Positions 1 through 5,900 of a stretch of 10,737 bases of DNA are shown in pieces. The DNA comes from JACKNG01 sp040904625. GTDB lineage: Bacteria; Pseudomonadota; Gammaproteobacteria; Ga0077536. The DNA is taken from positions 1 through 10,737 of the forward strand of contig JBBDTC010000052.1 of assembly GCA_040904625.1 (NCBI GenBank), given 5' to 3'. Each line of letters begins with the position of its first letter. Position 1 is the stretch's first letter. The notes beneath the pieces were generated by a model. That model ran no database searches and was not told the origin of the DNA. It saw only the letters and a program-made list of their open reading frames with translations. The translations under genes and the position numbers were made by a program.

Positions 1-477
1 CCAAAGCGCCAGTTCCGCCTTGTGGGTGCCGGAATCATCGCCGCGCGAAGCGAAGGTGGAGTCCGTCCCGGCAATTGCCGTGAGTGCGGCGACCGCATCG
101 TCGCCTCCGGCGATTCCCGCCGGGTCATCGGCGGGCCCGACGATGACGAAGTCGTTGTACATCACCTCGACGCGCTCCACCCCGTAGCCTTCGGCCACGA
201 ACGCTTCCTCCGCCGCCACGGCATGGACGAAGACGACGTCGGCATCGCCGCGCCGCCCGGTCTCCAGGGCCTGTCCTGTGCCTTGCGCGATGACGCGGAC
301 CTCGATTCCCGTCTCCGCCTCGAAGCGCGGCAGGATATGCTCGAAGAGGCCCGACTGCTCGGTCGAGGTCGTCGAGGCAACGGTGATGAACGCCTCCCGG
401 GCGTCGGCCGCAGGTCCGGCCAGCACGGCGAGTGACAGGACGGCGCCTGCCGACAGCACTCGTTTCAGACGTTTCAT
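1..477 (-). CDS. tupA: Tungstate ABC transporter periplasmic binding protein TupA (C-terminus beyond window)
   Basis: This would be the periplasmic component that captures tungstate (possibly also molybdate) and delivers it to the TupB permease. The 159 visible residues start with a signal peptide: a basic MKRLKR region, a hydrophobic core, and a likely cleavage after Ala-Asp-Ala near residue 26. The oxyanion-pocket motif STTSTEQSGL follows at residues 35-44, where TupA proteins carry a Thr/Ser cluster. The stretch GDADVVFVHA near residue 75 and SRGDDSGTHKAE at 144-155 are both typical of the family. The open frame runs off the window edge, so roughly the last 110 residues are missing. Two ATGs are in frame, at 483 and 477. 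The Shine-Dalgarno AAGGAG is only 1 nt before the first but 7 nt before the second, so I chose 477. It is the third gene of the tupB-tupC-tupA operon. Tungstate versus molybdate specificity is inferred from family resemblance. Confidence 0.88.
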   Translation of the reverse strand, partial: MKRLKRVLSAGAVLSLAVLAGPAADAREAFITVASTTSTEQSGLFEHILPRFEAETGIEVRVIAQGTGQALETGRRGDADVVFVHAVAAEEAFVAEGYGVERVEVMYNDFVIVGPADDPAGIAGGDDAVAALTAIAGTDSTFASRGDDSGTHKAELALW

Positions 478-483
478 TCTCAT

Positions 484-490
484 GCTCCTT
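484..490 (-). promoter_or_regulatory. Shine-Dalgarno site of tupA, decides its start
   Basis: Read on the minus strand, AAGGAG lies directly upstream of two closely spaced in-frame ATGs. Its distance is 1 nt to the first (483) and 7 nt to the second (477). Only the second is at normal spacing, so translation probably begins at 477. Confidence 0.6.
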
Positions 491-506
491 CGGGTTCGTC
501 GTCCGC

Positions 507-1238
507 TCACCACAAGAGTTCGCCCTTGACAAAGGCGCCGGCTTCCTTGGTGCTCGGGTGATCCAGGAACTGCGCGGCAGGCGCGTGTTCGACGAGCCGC
601 CCGTGGTGCAGGAACAGGATTTCATCGGCGATGCGACGGGCCTGACCCAGGTCGTGGGTGGTCATGACGATCTTGACGCCGTCGGCGTGGATTCCCGCGA
701 TCATCTCCTCGATCGCCCTGGTCGCGGCCGGGTCGAGCGCCGAGGTCGGCTCGTCGAGGAACAGCACCTGCGGCTTGAGCGCCCAGGCCCGCGCGATTGC
801 CAGGCGCTGCTGCTCTCCGCCCGACAGAAGCCGCGCCGGGCGCCCGGCGAACCCGGCAAGACCGAATCGCTCGAGCGCTTCGTCGGCACGCCTCGCCCGG
901 TCTGGTCGGCCGGCGCCGGCAAGGCTCAACGCATGGACCAGGTTGGCGCGCGCGCTGCGCCTGAGCATCACCGGGCGCTGGAAGACCATGGCGTGGCGCC
1001 GCGGTGCCCCCTCGCGGCCGGCGCCTGCCCCGGCCCAGGCCACGCTGCCGCCCGTCGGCGCCAGCAGCCCGTGGCAGAGCCGGAGGATCAGCGACTTGCC
1101 CGCTCCGTTGGGCCCCATGATCACGGTGCGCGCGCCCGCGCCCAGTTCGAACGAGATGCCCTTGATCAGTTCCGCGCCGCGCGCGGCATACTGCAGGCGG
1201 TCGACCTTGAGCGGCAGGATCGAGAGGGCCCCGTGCAT
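507..1238 (-). CDS. tupC: Tungstate ABC transporter ATP-binding protein TupC
   Basis: This 243-residue cytoplasmic ATPase would energise import through TupB. All nucleotide-binding motifs are present in order: Walker A GPNGAGKS (residues 42-49), Q-loop Gln87, signature LSGGEQQRLAIAR (138-150), Walker B VLFLDEPTSALD (158-169) and switch His195. The length is that of a single ABC domain with no TOBE extension, unlike ModC, which fits TupC. The ATG at 1238 lies 2 nt after the tupB stop codon. A GTG at 1244 would instead overlap the tupB TGA, so translational coupling is likely whichever start is used. A much longer open frame continues upstream to 1568, but it runs through tupB and has no homology-like content. 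A 29-nt gap carrying the tupA ribosome site separates it from tupA. ATPase function is certain; substrate assignment follows from the neighbours. Confidence 0.92.
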   Translation of the reverse strand: MHGALSILPLKVDRLQYAARGAELIKGISFELGAGARTVIMGPNGAGKSLILRLCHGLLAPTGGSVAWAGAGAGREGAPRRHAMVFQRPVMLRRSARANLVHALSLAGAGRPDRARRADEALERFGLAGFAGRPARLLSGGEQQRLAIARAWALKPQVLFLDEPTSALDPAATRAIEEMIAGIHADGVKIVMTTHDLGQARRIADEILFLHHGRLVEHAPAAQFLDHPSTKEAGAFVKGELLW

Positions 1239-1240
1239 CT

Positions 1241-1942
1241 TCACCCCGCAACCCGTTCGGCGATGCGTCCGGAAACGAAGGCGCCGGTATTGAGGATCAG
1301 CGTCAGGGTGAGCAGGATGATCCCGAGCCCCAACGCCAGCGCCAGGTCCCCCCTTGCCGTTTCCAGTGCGATGGCCGTGGTCATGGTGCGGGTGTGCCCG
1401 GCGATGTTGCCGCCGACGATGAGAACGGCACCAACCTCGGCCATCGCCCGGCCGAGCCCGGCCAGGATCACCGTGACGAGGCTGAAGCGGCCGTCCCACA
1501 GAAGCGTCGGAATGGCGCGGGTGGCCGAGGAGCCGAGCGAGCGAAGCTGATCGGCGTATTCGCGCCACAGATCGTCCACCACCGAGCGCGTCAGCGAGAC
1601 GATGATCGGCAGAATGAGGATCGTCTGGGCGATGATCATCGCCGTCGGGGTGAAGAGCAGCGACAGGAAGCCGAGCGGCCCCGAACGCGACAGCAGGAGA
1701 TAGACGAGGAGTCCCGCGACGACGGGCGGCAGGCCCATCAGCGCATTGAAGACGATGATGACCGCGCCCCGACCCGGGAACCGCGACAGGGCGAGCGCGG
1801 CGCCGAGCGGCAATCCGATGAGGCAGGATACGAGCACCGCGGACAGCGTGACACGCAACGACAGCGCCACGATCTCCGCCAGCACCGGATCCGCGCTGAG
1901 AATGAGCTGAATTGCGGTCGAGAATGCGCCGTCGCCGTCCAT
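1241..1942 (-). CDS. tupB: Tungstate ABC transporter permease TupB
   Basis: This 233-residue inner-membrane permease would form the translocation channel. About five hydrophobic segments are visible, at roughly residues 23-51, 60-84, 97-116, 153-178 and 198-219. The cytoplasmic coupling loop has the form EYADQLRSLGSSATRAI (129-145), corresponding to the EAA---G loop of binding-protein-dependent permeases. The following GLGRAMAEVGAVLIVGGNI (162-180) is characteristic of TupB/WtpB/ModB-type oxyanion permeases. An in-frame ATG at 2032 would add 30 residues lacking the family's character. The ATG at 1942 is preceded by AGAGGA at good spacing and begins MDGDG, so I prefer it. It is the first gene of the operon and diverges from the HTH-PBP regulator. 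Confidence 0.9.
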   Translation of the reverse strand: MDGDGAFSTAIQLILSADPVLAEIVALSLRVTLSAVLVSCLIGLPLGAALALSRFPGRGAVIIVFNALMGLPPVVAGLLVYLLLSRSGPLGFLSLLFTPTAMIIAQTILILPIIVSLTRSVVDDLWREYADQLRSLGSSATRAIPTLLWDGRFSLVTVILAGLGRAMAEVGAVLIVGGNIAGHTRTMTTAIALETARGDLALALGLGIILLTLTLILNTGAFVSGRIAERVAG

Positions 1943-1966
1943 CGAAATCCTCTGATTTTCAACGGG

Positions 1967-1995
1967 ACTATGGACAGCAGCAGCCATTCCAGCAA
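1967..1995 (-). promoter_or_regulatory. Candidate sigma70-type promoter of the tup operon
   Basis: On the minus strand, TTGCTG (plus positions 1990-1995) and CATAGT (1967-1972) are separated by exactly 17 nt. They match 3 and 4 of 6 consensus positions. Transcription would start near 1960, giving a leader of about 18 nt before tupB. The match is modest, and support comes mainly from position and from the inverted repeat centred on the -35 box. Confidence 0.4.
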
Positions 1996-2010
1996 GAATG
2001 GAATCCTTGC
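1984..2010. promoter_or_regulatory. Candidate operator: nested inverted repeats between tupB and its regulator
   Basis: CCATTC (1984-1989) and GAATGG (1996-2001) form a perfect 6-bp inverted repeat around a 6-nt centre. That centre, CAGCAA, is the proposed tupB -35 hexamer on the other strand. A second perfect repeat, GCAAG (1992-1996) and CTTGC (2006-2010), overlaps it. A third, TTGC-GAT-GCAA (2022-2032), touches the regulator start codon. This fits a dimeric repressor that controls tup and itself. Repression is inferred from geometry only. Confidence 0.4.
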
Positions 2011-2031
2011 AGGAAAACAGGTTGCGATGCA

Positions 2032-2910
2032 ATGGAGCTGATGACCACCGCCGAAGTCGCCGCCTACCTCCGCCTCAAGGAGCGCACCGTCTACGAGATG
2101 GCGTCCAAACGGCAGATCCCCTGCACCCGGGCAACCGGCAAGCTGCTGTTCTCCCGCAAGCTGATCGAACGCTGGGTGGAGGGACGCACCGAACTGCCGC
2201 TCGGCTATGACGCCGCGCCGCCGCCGATCTATGCCGGATCGAGCGATCCGCTGCTGGAATGGGCGTTGAGGGAATCGGGAAGCGGCATCGCTCTGTTGAC
2301 CAGCGGCAGCCGCGACGGGCTGGAGCGCCTCGCCCGCGGCCAGGCCGTGCTAACCGGGGTGCACATCCGGGACCCGAACGGCGAGACCTACAATGTCGAC
2401 ACGATACGTCGCGAAATTCCCTATCCAGACATTGTTGGCATTCGCTGGGCCGAGCGCGAGCAGGGTCTGCTGGTCGCCCCCGGCAATCCGCTCGGCATCA
2501 ACAGCTTCGAGGACCTGTTCGCGAAGCAGCCGCGCATCGCCCTGCGGCCGGAAGGCGCAGGCAGCCGCAGCCTGTTCGACTCGCTCCTGCAGGAGTTCGA
2601 GCGCGATCAGGCGCAACTCAACGTGCTAACCAGCGAAGCCCAGACCGAGGGGGATCTGGCCGCCATGATCGCCGACGGCGCCGCCGACTGCGGCCTCGGC
2701 ATTGCCGCCGTCGCGGGGCGTTCCGGGCTCCACTTCGTGCCGCTCGGCATCAGCGAGTCCTTCGACATCGTCATGCGCCGGCGCGACCATTTCGAGCCGC
2801 CACTCCAGAAGCTGCTGCGGCTTGCCCGGAGCGACGGTTTCGCCAAACGTGCAGCCGCCTACGGTGGCTACGACCTGACGCGCCTCGGGGAGGTGACCTT
2901 CAACGGGTAA
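2032..2910 (+). CDS. HTH-PBP one-component regulator, likely tungstate/molybdate-responsive
   Basis: This 292-residue cytoplasmic transcription factor has no signal peptide. Residues 4-50 (MTTAEVAAYLRLKERTVYEM through ERWVE) are an excisionase/MerR-type winged helix of the HTH_17 kind, the module that docks DNA in one-component regulators. Residues about 78-275 form a periplasmic-binding-protein-like domain of the type also attached to some MoeA and LysR-like molybdenum proteins. Its markers are GSRDGLERLARG (92-103), RPEGAGSRSLFDSLL (172-186) and AADCGLGIAAVAG (217-229). The ligand is therefore probably an oxyanion such as tungstate or molybdate, matching the divergent importer. I chose ATG 2032. 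ATG 2041, three codons later, is the alternative, with GGAG only 3 nt upstream of it. The gene converges on the autotransporter with 42 bp between stops. I know of no agreed gene name for this architecture. Confidence 0.82.
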   Translation: MELMTTAEVAAYLRLKERTVYEMASKRQIPCTRATGKLLFSRKLIERWVEGRTELPLGYDAAPPPIYAGSSDPLLEWALRESGSGIALLTSGSRDGLERLARGQAVLTGVHIRDPNGETYNVDTIRREIPYPDIVGIRWAEREQGLLVAPGNPLGINSFEDLFAKQPRIALRPEGAGSRSLFDSLLQEFERDQAQLNVLTSEAQTEGDLAAMIADGAADCGLGIAAVAGRSGLHFVPLGISESFDIVMRRRDHFEPPLQKLLRLARSDGFAKRAAAYGGYDLTRLGEVTFNG

Positions 2911-2952
2911 CCGCCGCGGCACGGCAGCCCTGGACTTCACACGAGACCCCCG

Positions 2953-5900
2953 TCAGAACGGGACGCTGCCCCGAAGGTCCAGCGCGTGCATCTCGACATC
3001 GTTCGAGAAGCGGCCCGAATAGTCCATGCGGAGCGATGCCCCGCCAAGCGTCAGCAGCTCCACGCCGGCGCCCACGTCCGCCATGATCCGGTCGAGGCTC
3101 TTGGTGACGGTGAACGGCGACACGCCGGGCGCCCCGAGGAACGAGGCGGAGACGGCAATGTCATCGTTCGACAAAGCGGTCGCGCCCGCCGTCACATAGG
3201 GCCGCAACACGGCTCCCCCGGCCAGGGCGAACTCCGAGCCCAATTCGAGCGCCGGCGATGCGCTGAATACGGTCTCGTCCATCTCCCGCACGCTCAGCGC
3301 CTCGGGCCCGCCGTTCTCTTCGAAGCCGCTGAATCCGATGTGCGACACGGCCAGGTCCAGCCGGGGCTTCAGATAGGTCTGGCCGACATCGATCTGATGG
3401 GCGAGGCGCAGCTGCCCGGTCACGTCCCACACCTGGTGATCGCCAGTGGCAACGGTGGTCAGGCCCGGCAGCACAATGGGCCGGATGCTGTCGTACCAGC
3501 CGAACCCGCCCGATACGGCCGCGGCCAACAGCCAGGGGCCGGGCGTGTGCTTGACGGCGAAGCCGCCGCGCAGGCGGTCGCCGTCGCTTTCGGCAAGTCT
3601 GTCGGTGTCGATGTTGGTGCGCTCATAGCTTGCGCCCAGGCCCAGATGCCAGTCTTGGCGCAACTCGTACTGAACCCCGCCGGAAATCCCGACGCTGTGC
3701 TCGTCGGAGCCGATCTGGCGCGAATCACCATTCACGGTCAGGGCGCGGCCGGTCAGCTGAACCCAGCCGCACTGGCCTTCGTCGATGAAGACATGGGCGC
3801 CGCTGCGCACGCTGCAGCTCAACAGATCGTCGGAAAACTCGCGCGCTGCAAAATACTCCGCAAACCAGGTATCGAGGTAGAGTTCCGGGCTCAGCATGTC
3901 ATAGGCGGCGGCGAGGCCCGAGACATCGCCTATCGAGAACAGCGACTGATAGAGGTCGGCGAGGTCCTCCGGCATGCCGCCCACCAGCGCCCGGTTCAGA
4001 AACTCGCCGATGGACTGCTGATTGTCGTTGAGCCCGTCCAGCGTCGAGGTCATGTCAAAGGTGGCCGTGAGGACGACGTCGGTGAAAGTAGGATAGCTGA
4101 TCTCATAGTCGATGAAGAAGGAATCGGAGACGCCGAGGCCCTCGTCGATCGTGCCGCCGGCCGCCGTCGCGATGGTGAAATCCTGGCTATGGGCGATGGC
4201 GAGAAGCGTCGGCACCACCTCACCGTCGAGGCTGGCCGTGCCGCTGATGTCGAGGATGTCGGCGTTGCCGGTGACCATGTCGAGGTCGACCAGCCATTGC
4301 CCGCTCCCGGTGTTGACGAAATCGCCGTCGATGGACGTAGCGTGAATCGCCCCCGTTCCGCCGGGCGCCAGGACGCTCGAGTTGGTCAGGGCGCCGCCGT
4401 TGAGGTTGACCACGTCCCAGGTGTTGAACGTGCCCCCGGCATTGTTGAAGAACGCGTTCGCCCCCGCGCCGAGGTCGACGTCGCCGGTCACGACGCCGTC
4501 GTTCCGGACGGTCTCGTTGCCGAGCGAGCCGCTGATCGCCTGGTTGGACAGGGAGGTCACGGTGCCCGAGTTGCTGATCTCGTTGTCCGCGCCATTGAGG
4601 AGCGATATGCCGAAGTAACCGTTGCCGCCGCGCACCGTGCCGCCCTCGACGGCGACGGTGATGTCAGCGCCGAGCCCGCCCTGCACCGAGGACTCCGCGA
4701 CGATCGCCTCGCCGCCGGCCTGAATGTCGGCGTCAGTGGCAATGCTGACGGTGCCGGCGGTGCCGGCATGCCCATCGACCCGCGAAGCAACGAGGAGACC
4801 GCGGCCGCCGGCTTCGACATCGCCGGTGTTCGTGACCGCGATGCTGCCGGATGCGACGTCTCCGACTCTGTTGTCCTGACCTTGGACATTGATCTGGTCA
4901 GGAGATCCGTCGTCCAGCTCCACGTCGTTCGCCTGATCGAGCTGCTGGGTCTGGCTGAGCATCAGGTCAACGGATGAGACCGCGACGAGCCCGTCGCCGC
5001 CTGCCGTAACGGCGCCGCTGTTGTCGAGCGTCACGGCGCCGGCCGCGACGTTGCCGATGATCATGTCCTGTTGGTTGACATTGACCTGATCGGTGTCCTG
5101 CGTGAACCCGACAGTTCCGGATCCGGTGGCGCTGCCATCCAGCATGGCCATGTTCGACCGGGTGACGTCCTGGGTCTGGGTGGCTGACAGCGTGACGGAT
5201 GAAATCGCGGCGATACCGTTGCCGCCTGCCGCCACGGCGCCGCTGTTGTCGAGCGTCACAACGCCGGCCGCGAGGTTGCCGATAGTCATGCTCTGCTCGT
5301 TGACATTGACCTGATTGGACTCCTGACCGAGGGTGACCGTTCCGCCGGTGCCGCCGGTCGCCTCGCCGCCTATCGCGTCAGCGTGTTGTCGGAGTTCATT
5401 GACCTGATCAACCGTCTGATCCTGTGTCGCCTCCAGTCCCACCGACGAAGACGCGACGATGCCGTTGACGGCGCCGATGTTGTCGACTGTGACGTTTCCG
5501 GCCGTGAGGTCGCCGATCGCCAAGCTTTGATGGTTCACGTTCACCTGCTCGGCGTACTGGTCTATCACGGCGTCTCCACCCGATCCGCCGGCAGAGCCCG
5601 CGCCACCAGCGGCTTGGCCGACTCGGAGTGCGCCGTTCGACTGGTCCATCTCCTGAAACTGTTCGAATGTCGCAATCGCCTGCGACCTGGCGACAAGGCC
5701 GAGTTCGTTGGAATCGACAGTGCCACCGTTCGTGACCGTCACCTCGCCGGCGTAGAGATTTCCGACCTCTGCCCCCTGGAGGGCTACGTTCGTCTGGGAC
5801 ACGTCCTGCTGCACCGAGACAGTCCCGCCCGTGCCGCCAGCGCCTCCATCGTCGTTCTCTCCAGTTCCCCCGACGCCGCCCTCGCCGGCCAGGACAACGG

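Noticed and set aside
432..1550. A 372-codon plus-strand frame across tupC and tupB
   Set aside because: Antisense of motif-complete tupC and tupB; the composition is that of a reverse-frame artefact.
2949..2962. CCCGT-CAGA-ACGGG hairpin as a terminator between the regulator and the autotransporter
   Set aside because: Only 5 bp of stem, overlapping the autotransporter stop codon, with no T run on either strand.
2986..4977. A 663-codon plus-strand open frame opposite the autotransporter
   Set aside because: It mirrors the third-position GC bias of the minus-strand gene, has an Arg/Ala/Val/Asp/Gly-rich composition and no domain signal. The minus strand shows a clear barrel and repeats.
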